A stretch of 64,000 nucleotides of DNA from Palsa-948 sp964481195 (GTDB lineage Bacteria > Bacteroidota > Bacteroidia > Palsa-948), in the NCBI GenBank assembly GCA_964481195.1, contig CAYZTB010000007.1, positions 22,892-86,891 on the forward strand. Direction: 5' to 3'. The notes under the pieces are model-generated. The model saw only the letters and a program-made list of their open reading frames with translations, had not been told where the DNA came from and did no database searches. Positions 34,918-42,959 of this stretch are shown piece by piece. Each line of letters opens with the position of its first letter. Position 1 is the stretch's first letter. A program made the position numbers and the translations under genes.

Positions 34918-36201
34918 ATGAAAAATGTACTTCCAAAGGTTTTAATGTTAGGGTGGGAATTCCCGCCAATAATCAATGGTGGTTTGGGGGTCGCCTGTCA
35001 TGACCTATCGGGAGCCATGTCCGAATTAGCCAACATAACCATGGTAGTTCCAAAATCAAGCCTGGGTTTTAAAGTGAAGAATGTAAATCTGCTTGGGATC
35101 AACAACATTGATATCAATTCCCTGGAATTTCCTTCTAACTATCATAAACAAAAATTGCCTTTCGAAATGCATTCGGTTCCTGCGGATCTGGATCCTTATT
35201 TTACCGAGGGCGTTACGGTACCCAATCCGTATATATCTAAACAGGCAGGCGGAAAGGAAAAGCTGGAAGCTTTTAAGATCGACAACTTATATGGAGGTGA
35301 TGTTATAAACAAGGTTTCTCAATATGCAGATATCGCCACCTCCATGGCCTCTAAGCTTGATTTTGATGTCATTCACGCGCACGACTGGATGACCATGCTG
35401 GCGGGTATAAAAATAAAACAACAAACAGGAAAACCACTGGTAATGCACATTCACTCCCTTGAAGTGGATCGCAGCGGCCCTGCCAGCAAAGGTTGGGTAT
35501 ATAATTTAGAAAAGAAAGGAATGGATTACGCGGATCTGCTGATGCCAGTGAGCAATTTTACAGCGAATAACATTGAGGAACATTATGGGGTTGGTAAAAA
35601 TAAAATATCCGTGATACATAATGGAAGCAATGCAGTGCAGTCATTTAAGAGTGAAAGAAAATTTAAAGAGAAAATGGTTTTATTTGTCGGAAGGCTTACC
35701 CGTCAGAAATGCCCTGAAAAATTTCTTGACATTGCGTCTAGAGTATTGGAAAAAAATCCAGATGTCCGATTTGTAATGGCAGGGGCAGGCGATTATTTCA
35801 AATCGATGCTTGAACAAAGTGCTTACAAACACATTGGCAATCGTTTTCACATGACTGGCTTTTTAAATCTTGATAAATTAAGGTATTTGTTTTCCGTGAG
35901 TGATGTGTATTGCATGCCCTCTATCTCAGAACCTTTCGGGTTAACTGCCGTTGAAGCAGCGCAATTTGACATTCCTTGCGTAATATCCAAACAGTCTGGT
36001 GTTGCAGAAGTATTAAGCGGAGCACTTAAGTTTGATTATTGGGATATTAACAAGGCGGCTGATTATATTGTGAATTTACTGGATGATTCTGTTTTTCGAA
36101 AAAAAGTAGTGAAAGATACATCTTCCAATCTGGGCAATATTAGTTGGGACCTCTCTGCACAAAAAATTATGAATGCATACACAGAAAATCAATTTATATA
36201 A
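34918..36201 (+). CDS. GT4-type glycosyltransferase (glycogen-synthase-like)
   Basis: 427 residues, cytosolic. The N-terminal LMLGWEFPPIINGGLGVACH is the glycogen/starch-synthase-like acceptor loop, and FDVIHAHDWMTML follows. The second Rossmann half has VLFVGRLTRQKCPEKFL, MTGFLNLDKLRYLFSVSDVY and the nucleotide-sugar motif SISEPFGLTAVEAAQFDIP. Proteins of this type elongate or start alpha-glucans from NDP-glucose. Downstream is a GH57 amylase-type gene (187 bp on), a pairing common in Bacteroidota glycogen loci. The family II promoter ties alpha-glucan turnover to the surface-polymer genes. Confidence 0.85.
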   Translation: MKNVLPKVLMLGWEFPPIINGGLGVACHDLSGAMSELANITMVVPKSSLGFKVKNVNLLGINNIDINSLEFPSNYHKQKLPFEMHSVPADLDPYFTEGVTVPNPYISKQAGGKEKLEAFKIDNLYGGDVINKVSQYADIATSMASKLDFDVIHAHDWMTMLAGIKIKQQTGKPLVMHIHSLEVDRSGPASKGWVYNLEKKGMDYADLLMPVSNFTANNIEEHYGVGKNKISVIHNGSNAVQSFKSERKFKEKMVLFVGRLTRQKCPEKFLDIASRVLEKNPDVRFVMAGAGDYFKSMLEQSAYKHIGNRFHMTGFLNLDKLRYLFSVSDVYCMPSISEPFGLTAVEAAQFDIPCVISKQSGVAEVLSGALKFDYWDINKAADYIVNLLDDSVFRKKVVKDTSSNLGNISWDLSAQKIMNAYTENQFI

Positions 36202-36281
36202 ATCTAATGTACTTTTTAGTGTCTTCAAATACAAGTCACCAATTTTCACTAATTGAAATTAATCGAAAAAATGTTCGTGTT

Positions 36282-36305
36282 AACCTGCCTGCTGGCAGGC
36301 AGGTT
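36282..36305. repeat. Palindromic repeat (LPAGRQ type), intergenic copy
   Basis: Perfect 11-bp arms AACCTGCCTGC / GCAGGCAGGTT with a 2-nt spacer, in the gap between the GT4 and GH57 genes. Translated in one frame it gives NLPAGRQV. The arm sequence CCTGCC recurs inside the gene at 37663 (38433-38453). Confidence 0.8.
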
Positions 36306-36388
36306 CGTGAAATTATGGCCTCCATCCCTTCGGGAGTGGTTATTAATAATTATACTAAACAATAAACAATAATAAATCTTAAATACAT

Positions 36389-37651
36389 ATGCCCTCCATT
36401 TGCTTTTACTTTCAAGTGCACCAACCCTTTCGTATCAGAGACTATTCCTTTTTTGATATTGGCGAATCTCATTTCTATGAAGATGATGTAAAAAACAGAG
36501 AGGTTTTAAATAAAGTGGCAGACAAATGCTACATCAAGACTAATAATAAAATGATGGAACTTATCAAACGGCACAACGGAAAATTTAAAATAAGTTACTC
36601 TTTAAGTGGGACTGCTATAGAGCAATTTGAAAAATATCGCCCTGACGTTTTACAATCATTTGTTGATCTTTCAAATACCGGCTGCGTGGAATTTTTATCT
36701 GAAACTTATTCCCATTCACTAAGTTTTATTTACTCTAAAGCAGAATTTAAAAGACAAGTTGAAAAACATGCTGCTGTAATTAAAAAATATTTCAATCAGG
36801 TTCCTAAAGTTTTCAGAAACACAGAATTGATTTACAACAATGAGCTTGCTGCATTTGTTCAAGATATGGGATATGAAGGAATCGTTTGCGAAGGCGTTGA
36901 TAGATTGCTCGGAGATAGAAGTCCAAACTTTCTTTACCAACCTGCTGAGAAAAAAATAAAAGTATTGCTGAAGAATTATCGTTTGTCGGATGATATTGCA
37001 TTTCGTTTTTCAGACAAGAACTGGAAAGAGTTTCCATTAACAGCAGACAAGTTTAAAAACTGGGTGCATAGCATTGCAGGAAATGGAGACGCTGTAAATC
37101 TCTTTATGGACTATGAAACCTTTGGAGAACATCAGTGGGAATCTACCGGCATTTTTGATTTTTTGAATCAGTTGCCAGGAGAAATATTAAAACATCCTGA
37201 CTTTGATTTTAAAACTCCTTCAGAGGTTATCTCATCCTATCCTGTAAGAGATGTTTACGATGCACACAGTTTCACTTCCTGGGCAGATACGGAACGGGAT
37301 CTTTCGGCCTGGCTGAGTAACTCCATGCAGCAGGAAGCAATTCAACGAATTTATTCCATTGAAAAAGATGTGTTGGCTTCCGGGGATGCAGACATGTTGA
37401 AAGTATGGGAGCGCTTGCAAACTTCCGACCATTTTTATTATATGTGTACAAAATTCTGGAATGATGGAGATGTACATAAATATTTCAGTCCCTTCAATTC
37501 GCCATACGATGCGTACATGTATTTCATGAATGTGTTTAGTGATCTGGAATCTTCCTTGGCAAATCTTCCAAAAGAAATAAAACCCGAAGTACAGATATCC
37601 AAAGGTGCAAAAGCAAAGAAAAAGTGGAGTTACCAACTTGTTTATGACTAA
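36389..37651 (+). CDS. GH57 alpha-amylase / glucan-active enzyme
   Basis: 420 residues, cytosolic. GH57 landmarks: FQVHQPFRIRDYSFF at the start, VEFLSETYSHSL, the nucleophile glutamate in FRNTELIYNN and the acid/base aspartate in LFMDYETFGEHQ. The family cleaves or transfers alpha-1,4/1,6-glucan chains. About 50 C-terminal residues form a helical, lysine-rich end. Downstream 11 bp begins a T9SS protein gene, but the functional partner is the upstream GT4 gene. It is probably transcribed from the family II promoter at 34795. Confidence 0.9.
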   Translation: MPSICFYFQVHQPFRIRDYSFFDIGESHFYEDDVKNREVLNKVADKCYIKTNNKMMELIKRHNGKFKISYSLSGTAIEQFEKYRPDVLQSFVDLSNTGCVEFLSETYSHSLSFIYSKAEFKRQVEKHAAVIKKYFNQVPKVFRNTELIYNNELAAFVQDMGYEGIVCEGVDRLLGDRSPNFLYQPAEKKIKVLLKNYRLSDDIAFRFSDKNWKEFPLTADKFKNWVHSIAGNGDAVNLFMDYETFGEHQWESTGIFDFLNQLPGEILKHPDFDFKTPSEVISSYPVRDVYDAHSFTSWADTERDLSAWLSNSMQQEAIQRIYSIEKDVLASGDADMLKVWERLQTSDHFYYMCTKFWNDGDVHKYFSPFNSPYDAYMYFMNVFSDLESSLANLPKEIKPEVQISKGAKAKKKWSYQLVYD

Positions 37652-37662
37652 TCAAAAACAAA

Positions 37663-38619
37663 ATGAAAAATAAAACTATGGCTTTGCATCCCGCATTTCG
37701 CGGGACCCACTCGACAATCATTCTCGCCTTTATTGGCTTGAGCAATTTTGCAAATGCCCAAAACGTAAGCATTCCCGATGCGAATTTTAAAGCCGCCTTG
37801 GTTAGCAAGCCAAGTATTAACACAAATGGCGATCTCGAAATTCAAGTTTCGGAGGCTGTGGCTTTTACAGGTACAATAAATGTAGAAGGTATGAGTATTT
37901 TTAATTTAACAGGCATAGAAGCATTTACCGGAATTACTAATTTGAATTGTAAAGACAATTTTTTAACGAGTTTAGATGTTTCAGCCAATACAGCTCTTAA
38001 TTATTTATATTGCTGGAACAATCAATTAACGAGTTTGGATGTTTCCTCCAATGTTGCTATTGCCGATTTGGAATGCAACAACAATCAATTAACAAGTATA
38101 GATGTTTCTGCCTGCACATCTCTTACTGGTTTGGAGTGTAAGAACAATCAATTAACGAATTTGAATTTAAAAAATGGAAATAATACCAATTTAATTTATT
38201 TTGAGACCACCAATAACCCAAGCCTAGCCTGCATACAAGTGGACAATGCTAACTATATGAATTCTAACTGGGCAAGCGGTAAAGATACAACGGCAAGTTT
38301 CAATGTAAATTGCAACATTACAGGCTTTTCTAACTTGAGCAATGATGATGTAATTATAGTTTATCCAAATCCTTCCTCAGGAATTTTCACAGTCAACTTG
38401 AAAAACACCCCTATAGCTATCCGGACAGTCGACCTGCCTGCTGATAAGGCAGGAGCAAAAATTTTCGTTTATGATATACTGGGAAACTGTATTCTGAAAA
38501 AGGATTGCAAAAATGAGACAAATGCTCAAATTAATTTAAGCACCTTGTCCAAAGGAATTTATTTTATGCAAATGGATGAGGGAAGCGAAAGAACAACCAA
38601 GAAAATAATTATTGAATAG
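37663..38619 (+). CDS. Leucine-rich-repeat T9SS protein carrying two palindrome insertions
   Basis: 318 residues. Signal peptide, then Bacteroidota-type leucine-rich repeats (NCKDNFLTSLDVSANTALNY, LYCWNNQLTSLDVSSNVAIA, LECNNNQLTSIDVSACTSLT), and a T9SS sorting domain (VIIVYPNPSSGIFTVNLKN to KKIIIE). Two in-frame insertions coincide with palindromes: ALHPAFRGTHS within the signal peptide (37689-37705), and PIAIRTVDLPADKAGAK within the sorting domain (38433-38453). Without them both domains would read as normal family members. Whether export still works with an insert between the basic start and the hydrophobic core is open. Function: surface binding or adhesion is likely. Confidence 0.8.
   Translation: MKNKTMALHPAFRGTHSTIILAFIGLSNFANAQNVSIPDANFKAALVSKPSINTNGDLEIQVSEAVAFTGTINVEGMSIFNLTGIEAFTGITNLNCKDNFLTSLDVSANTALNYLYCWNNQLTSLDVSSNVAIADLECNNNQLTSIDVSACTSLTGLECKNNQLTNLNLKNGNNTNLIYFETTNNPSLACIQVDNANYMNSNWASGKDTTASFNVNCNITGFSNLSNDDVIIVYPNPSSGIFTVNLKNTPIAIRTVDLPADKAGAKIFVYDILGNCILKKDCKNETNAQINLSTLSKGIYFMQMDEGSERTTKKIIIE
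37689..37705. repeat. Palindromic insertion inside a signal-peptide coding region
   Basis: TCCCGC / GCGGGA with a 5-nt loop, in frame, encoding HPAFRGT between MKNKTMAL and STIILAFIGL. GC-rich against an AT-rich gene. Confidence 0.6.
38433..38453. repeat. Palindromic insertion inside a T9SS sorting domain (LPADKAG)
   Basis: CCTGCCT / AGGCAGG with a 7-nt loop, in frame. It encodes DLPADKAG and shares the CCTGCCTGCTG left arm with 36284-36294. The surrounding bases from about 38410 (AIRTV) also seem foreign to the domain. Confidence 0.7.
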
Positions 38620-38622
38620 ACA

Positions 38623-39003
38623 ATGAAAAACATTCTTCCGCTTTTCTTCATCATGTTTTTCTGTTTGGAGCGGGTGAACGCGCAAAGCAAAGATACGACC
38701 TGCGTCACTGATGTGTTAGAGCCCGATACGCATACGTCATTGCTTGTTTTTCCCAATCCTTCCACTGGGAGCTTCCAGATTATTTATTATTCTACCACCG
38801 GATGTCCCCCAGCCGGCTGGGGTGGGTTGCTGATGATAAACATTATTAATTCAAATGGTGAAACGGTCTATGCAGAAAAGGTGTATGACTTTGAAGGAGA
38901 ATACATCCGAACGGTTGACCTAAGTGAGGAAGTAAAGGGTACGTATATCATTGAAGTGGTGAGCGGCAGACAAAAGAAAGTGAAAAGAGAAATTTTGAAA
39001 TAA
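38623..39003 (+). CDS. Short T9SS protein: signal peptide plus sorting domain only
   Basis: 126 residues. Signal peptide (MKNILPLFFIMFFCLERVNA), about 20 residues of linker, and then directly a T9SS sorting domain (LVFPNPSTGSFQIIYYS to KKVKREILK). There is no cargo domain. The sorting domain is split by an in-frame insertion, CPPAGWGG, encoded by a perfect palindrome at 38807-38822. It starts 3 bp after the previous gene, so the two are cotranscribed. It may be the remnant of a longer protein, or a real minimal surface protein. Confidence 0.65.
   Translation: MKNILPLFFIMFFCLERVNAQSKDTTCVTDVLEPDTHTSLLVFPNPSTGSFQIIYYSTTGCPPAGWGGLLMINIINSNGETVYAEKVYDFEGEYIRTVDLSEEVKGTYIIEVVSGRQKKVKREILK
38807..38822. 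repeat. Perfect 16-bp palindrome inserted in a T9SS sorting domain
   Basis: CCCCAGCCGGCTGGGG, extended by flanking C/G runs. In frame; it encodes PPAGWG between YYSTTG and LLMINIIN. Removal would restore a normal strand-turn of the sorting domain. Confidence 0.7.
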
Positions 39004-39120
39004 GTTAGACGCCCTCTAACTCCTCAGCTCGGAAGGTCCACAAGACTCTTCGAAGTAGTCCTTTGAAACTTCGGATAGTGTCTTCGGGAAAGGGGGAGAA
39101 TTTGGGCGTACAACTGCCTA

Positions 39121-39165
39121 CCTCCTTGCTCCACCATAGCGCTTTGCTAAGGCGATGCAAGGAGG
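39121..39165. repeat. Inverted repeat upstream of the BadF-type kinase gene
   Basis: Arms CCTCCTTGC / GCAAGGAGG are separated by 27 bp that contain a smaller TAGC...GCTA stem. Flanking ACAAC (39110-39114) and GTTGT (39166-39170) extend the symmetry. The preceding stretch 39007-39105 also contains several short TTCGA/TTCGG palindromes. It looks like a composite of repeat elements rather than a promoter. Confidence 0.65.
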
Positions 39166-39207
39166 GTTGTGAAGAACTAAGTACTCATAAACAATAAATA
39201 ATAATTT

Positions 39208-40053
39208 ATGTTATTAATAGCAGACAGCGGTTCTACCAAGACAGATTGGGTTCTGATAGACGACAAAAAACACAAAAAGCATTATAGCACGATGGGCTAT
39301 AATCCCAATTTTATTGATACTGAAAATATCCTCCTTGATCTCTCCCAAAAACTGATCCCCAAATTAAATGCTACATCTGTAAAGAAAATATTTTTTTATG
39401 GTGCGGATTGTTCCACTCCAAAAAATAATGCTGTTGTGCATAAAGCACTGTCATTGTGTTTTACGAAAGCACAAGTACATGTAGGGCACGATATGTTAGC
39501 TGCTGCCCATTCCTTGCTGGGGAATAAACGTGGCTTTGCGGCCATTATCGGCACCGGGTCCAATACTTGTGTTTACGATGGAAGTAAGATAGAAAAAACC
39601 ATTCCGCCACTGGGATATCTTCTGGGGGATGAAGGCAGCGGCAGTTATATCGGGAAAATGATCTTGCGGGATTACATGAGAGGGTATCTGTCCAAGCAGC
39701 TGGAAAAGAAATTTAAAAAGGTCTACCCGATAAAAGTGGAAGAGATCTTTGATGCGATGTACAACCAACCTTACCCTAACCGTTTTCTGTCTGGGTTCTG
39801 CAAGTTTGCCCACAAGCATAAAAAAGAAAAATACATAAAGAACATCATTAAGGAATCGTTCAATGATTTTTTTAAAAACTTAGTGAATAGGTATCCTGAA
39901 TGTCGAGAGTTCAGTTTTAATTGCGCAGGATCTGTAGGGTTTATTTTCAAAGACTTGCTTACTGAAGTGGCTCGATCGTATAAGATGAAAATAGGAAAGA
40001 TCATTCCTTCGCCTATTGATGGGCTCGTTGACTATCACCTAAAAGTAAAATAA
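39208..40053 (+). CDS. BadF/BadG-type ASKHA kinase (N-acetylglucosamine-kinase-like)
   Basis: 281 residues. The actin-like ATPase fold opens with LLIADSGSTKTDWVLID (phosphate-1 motif). GFAAIIGTGSNTCVYDG is phosphate-2, LGYLLGDEGSGSYIGKM is the sugar-kinase hallmark, and FNCAGSVGFIF is the adenosine-site region. The closest known function is phosphorylation of N-acetylglucosamine or related amino sugars, for cell-wall or chitin sugar recycling. It stands alone behind a repeat-rich leader and is convergent with the GT2 operon (7 bp between stops). No family I or II site was seen. Confidence 0.85.
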   Translation: MLLIADSGSTKTDWVLIDDKKHKKHYSTMGYNPNFIDTENILLDLSQKLIPKLNATSVKKIFFYGADCSTPKNNAVVHKALSLCFTKAQVHVGHDMLAAAHSLLGNKRGFAAIIGTGSNTCVYDGSKIEKTIPPLGYLLGDEGSGSYIGKMILRDYMRGYLSKQLEKKFKKVYPIKVEEIFDAMYNQPYPNRFLSGFCKFAHKHKKEKYIKNIIKESFNDFFKNLVNRYPECREFSFNCAGSVGFIFKDLLTEVARSYKMKIGKIIPSPIDGLVDYHLKVK

Positions 40054-40060
40054 TTATTTT

Positions 40061-40438
40061 TTATTGCACAACGGTATTTCCTCCGGCAGTATCCTGTGGA
40101 GATTCTAAAAACAATTCAAGCTGATGCGCCCATTCAGATTGGCTAATCAAGCCGGCTTTGTAATTTCCATACATCTTTTTTAGATGTGAACGGGGAAAAA
40201 CAGATGGTTTCTTCTGTAAAGGTCGTGATGCTTCCGGAAGCGGACTGGGAGCTTCTTTAAAAGATGATCCGTATTTACCAAAATCAGAAGGAGCTAATTT
40301 TTCTATATACAATACGAGCCAGGTAGCAAATACCAAACTTAAAATAAAAAATACCGGCTTGAATAGGAAATTATAAGCCCCTCTACCCCCAGAAGGAGTG
40401 TAATTGCTATCCGCATTATTATTATTTTTATTAGTCAT
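40061..40438 (-). CDS. Small membrane protein coupled to a GT2 synthase
   Basis: 125 residues. A polar N-terminus, one or two membrane helices (about 25-50: FLFKPVFFILSLVFATWLVL), a proline-rich linker and a C-terminal helix (SHLKKMYGNYKAGLISQSEW). I do not recognise a family. Its start overlaps the stop of the GT2 gene by 4 bp (ATGA), so it is translationally coupled and probably a subunit or partner of the synthase. Confidence 0.7.
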   Translation of the reverse strand: MTNKNNNNADSNYTPSGGRGAYNFLFKPVFFILSLVFATWLVLYIEKLAPSDFGKYGSSFKEAPSPLPEASRPLQKKPSVFPRSHLKKMYGNYKAGLISQSEWAHQLELFLESPQDTAGGNTVVQ

Positions 40439-42351
40439 TGAACAAATTGGTTTTCTACAGTTGAAACATATTCCTCTGGGACTTTCCTTCCTTCGGGGTC
40501 AATCGCTGGTTGCGAGCGTAGCTCAACAGGGACTGCTTTCCAATAAGCAGCACGTATCATGATACTCAACGCGATAATATTAAATATGCTCCAGAATGTG
40601 TTGGCTGCAAATCCAGAAGGAGTAGGGTGCTTGTTTATCGCCAATAAAACAATATTGTACAAAATTCCCACTAGGGTTAATCCGATGATAATCGCATGCG
40701 GCAAAAAATGTTGTGTGTTTATTACATTGCTCTTGTCTTTGGGCGTCACATTGAATTTCACCTTCTTGCCCCGGATGACGGATATTAAGGACAACAGCAT
40801 GAACCAGAAGCTGGAAATATAATATTGATCTCCTCTGTTGGTAGAGATTCCCCAGCAGCCGACCGCGATAGTGATCGTATTTAATATTTGAAAAGGAAGA
40901 AAATATTTAAAGAATTCGAAACTATATGCATTGACTGGCAGTTGCAGTGTGAAAAAAAATACGATGGGACTCAACAGGAAAACTAAAATCCATAAAGGAG
41001 CAAAATAAGACCAAATAGTATTGAAGTAACAAATCTTTTGTCCCAGTGAAAGTCCTTTTTTAAAAACAGGATTATCGTTAAAAGCAATATCCAATGAACC
41101 CTCTGCGTAACGCTGATGCTGCTTCACCCAGCTGTCCAGGTCTTGCGTGGAAAGCATTCTGCATTCCACATCCGGGTGCTGTATGCTTTCCCATCTGTGT
41201 TCTGTATCTGCATGCAACATGATGGAAGTGTAAATGTCTTCTGACGCATGAAACTTAAATGGAATTATTTCTTCCTCCAGCAACAGAGAATTGATCTGTG
41301 CTTGGATAGTATGAATATCTTTTTTTGCGAGGATGATATTTTGAACGCGTTTTTTCAACCCTCCCGTAAATCCCTTCAACGCCAGGTTCATAACCGCTTC
41401 TCTTCGGTGTATTGATCCTGCTCCGCAGCAAAAGGCTGCATTATAAAAATTTCTTTTCCGTAATATCACATCGTAAAAAAGCCTGGGGTCATTCCCGTAA
41501 ATATCTTCGTTCATTTCAACCTTGCCGAAAGCAGCTTCTATCAAGCGGATTATTTTTTTATTTTTCAATTTTAATCTTGAAACGAGCACATTGCTTAGTT
41601 TTTCCGATTCGGTGGTATCGCAAAACCATTGTGGCGTTTGAACCCAAGCCAATTTCTTTCTTCTAAAATAACCTGTAGTATGAACCAGAAATTCAGGAAA
41701 TGCCCGCGTGTCCGCATCTAAAATTGCAAAGAGGTCGCCTTCTGTATACTCCAGCGCATTTTTGAGGTTGCCAGCCTTGTATCCGCGGTTATGTTCTCGA
41801 ATCAGGTATCCCACTCCTTCTTCCTCTGATACTTTTTTCATATTTTCTTTCGAAGGATCTCTGCCGTCTCTCCTGCCATCATCAAGCACATGCACTTTTA
41901 TATCCACATCCGAAAACGGATATTTAATTTTTTTTGCCGCTACGATGCTTTGACGCACCAGTTCAACATCTTCATTATAAGTAGCAATGAATACATCAAT
42001 CTTCACCTGCCTGTCCTCCCTGCCCTGCAAATCTTCTATCTCCGAAAGGAAATGAATAGGAGGAGTTTTTTTAGCATCCTTATACGCCCAGAAATTAATA
42101 ATTACCATGATTGTGCTCAGAAAACTCATAGACTCGGCTACAACCAGTGGTATAGAAAACCACAACGCATCAGGATTGAGTGAAAATCTCCATCTCCAGT
42201 TCAAATAAGCAATACCTAAAGCAATTGTTGTTATTCCTGCGAACTGAAATAAAAGAGTCCTGTATTTATTATCAAGAATAGCAGGATAAGGCTTACGGTC
42301 GTCAAACTTATTGAAGTAAAACTGCTTTACTATTTTTCCCGATTCAAACAC
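40435..42351 (-). CDS. BcsA-like GT2 polysaccharide synthase
   Basis: 638 residues. GTG start at 42351 overlapping the STAS-like gene by 8 bp; the next in-frame Met is about 70 residues in, after the first membrane helices. Two N-terminal helices; GT2 domain with VLDDGRRDGRD, NRGYKAGNLKNAL, ILDADTRAF (DxD), HASEDIYTS (ED) and QHQRYAEGS, where cellulose synthases have QxxRW. Then about six helices and the FNVTPKDK motif typical of BcsA relatives. There is no PilZ domain, so c-di-GMP control is not built in. The product is probably a beta-linked glycan; the linkage is unknown. First partner STAS-like, last partner the 125-residue membrane protein. Confidence 0.88.
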   Translation of the reverse strand: MFESGKIVKQFYFNKFDDRKPYPAILDNKYRTLLFQFAGITTIALGIAYLNWRWRFSLNPDALWFSIPLVVAESMSFLSTIMVIINFWAYKDAKKTPPIHFLSEIEDLQGREDRQVKIDVFIATYNEDVELVRQSIVAAKKIKYPFSDVDIKVHVLDDGRRDGRDPSKENMKKVSEEEGVGYLIREHNRGYKAGNLKNALEYTEGDLFAILDADTRAFPEFLVHTTGYFRRKKLAWVQTPQWFCDTTESEKLSNVLVSRLKLKNKKIIRLIEAAFGKVEMNEDIYGNDPRLFYDVILRKRNFYNAAFCCGAGSIHRREAVMNLALKGFTGGLKKRVQNIILAKKDIHTIQAQINSLLLEEEIIPFKFHASEDIYTSIMLHADTEHRWESIQHPDVECRMLSTQDLDSWVKQHQRYAEGSLDIAFNDNPVFKKGLSLGQKICYFNTIWSYFAPLWILVFLLSPIVFFFTLQLPVNAYSFEFFKYFLPFQILNTITIAVGCWGISTNRGDQYYISSFWFMLLSLISVIRGKKVKFNVTPKDKSNVINTQHFLPHAIIIGLTLVGILYNIVLLAINKHPTPSGFAANTFWSIFNIIALSIMIRAAYWKAVPVELRSQPAIDPEGRKVPEEYVSTVENQFVQ

Positions 42352-42685
42352 AATTAAGAATATGCTCCAACCTCATTGATTTGATCTTTATTATTATCAT
42401 ATCATTCACATTTACAAATTTTACCTCCACTCCTTTCTCCAAGAGAGACCTTAAAAAATCTACTAGTTTGGCCATGCCGTTGTAATTAATATAACCAATG
42501 TTTTTCAAGTCATAATATTGTACTCCGCGACAATACACACCAGGGATTTCATCTATTATCACTATCTGATCTCCTGATATATTGATAGTCTTTATACTAC
42601 TACGTATGTTTTCTTCCGCATTTACTCCCGAAATAATCTGCGGAGGTGAACTATCTACACTATTTTCTTTTAGTTCGTTGTCCAT
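42344..42685 (-). CDS. STAS-like regulatory protein in front of a GT2 synthase
   Basis: 113 residues, soluble. The second half (YINYNGMAKLVDFLRSLLEK, GVEVKFVNVNDMIIIKIKSM) has the helix-strand pattern of STAS/anti-sigma-antagonist domains (conserved NG/SG turn, then a helix, then VKFVNV). The first half has strands IVIIDEIPGVY. The match is by pattern only. It overlaps the synthase gene by 8 bp. The family II -7 box ends 5 bp before its ATG, so the mRNA may be leaderless, or the true start may lie further in. With the two lone receivers it suggests post-translational switching of the synthase. Confidence 0.6.
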   Translation of the reverse strand: MDNELKENSVDSSPPQIISGVNAEENIRSSIKTINISGDQIVIIDEIPGVYCRGVQYYDLKNIGYINYNGMAKLVDFLRSLLEKGVEVKFVNVNDMIIIKIKSMRLEHILNCV

Positions 42686-42689
42686 ATTA

Positions 42690-42752
42690 CAAAGTTATCT
42701 GCTTAAATCTTATGAAATTTCAATATTCGTTAACAAGGCATTTAAGATAGCC
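42690..42752 (-). promoter_or_regulatory. Family II promoter upstream of the STAS-GT2 unit
   Basis: Minus strand: GGCTATC (42752-42746), 14 bp, AACGAA (42731-42726), 28 bp, TAACTTTG (42697-42690). Full -7 consensus, unusually close to the start codon. Confidence 0.65.
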
Positions 42753-42854
42753 GAAAGCCACGAATTAGAGGTGAATAGGAACTAATGAAAAAATCTTTGT
42801 TAATATATATTTCTATAAAGGAAACAGAGAGTCAACCCATAAGATGGTGTGCTG

Positions 42855-42918
42855 GTCTACTAAAAACACCCACTGAACGAAAACATTACGGATGTTGAAA
42901 GCAGTCGGGCTATGTTTG
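42855..42918 (+). promoter_or_regulatory. Family II promoter upstream of the SBBP T9SS gene
   Basis: GTCTACT (42855-42861), 14 bp, AACGAA (42876-42881), 29 bp, TATGTTTG (42911-42918). It is divergent from the STAS-GT2 promoter, so one 275-bp region carries two family II sites. Confidence 0.55.
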
Positions 42919-42959
42919 TGCAATATATCACATCAAACTAAATTTTAAAACAAAAAAAA

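Noticed and set aside
36144..36365. 73-codon plus-strand open frame containing LPAGRQV
   Set aside because: It overlaps the end of the GT4 gene in another frame, and its only notable part is the palindromic repeat; treated as repeat, not gene.
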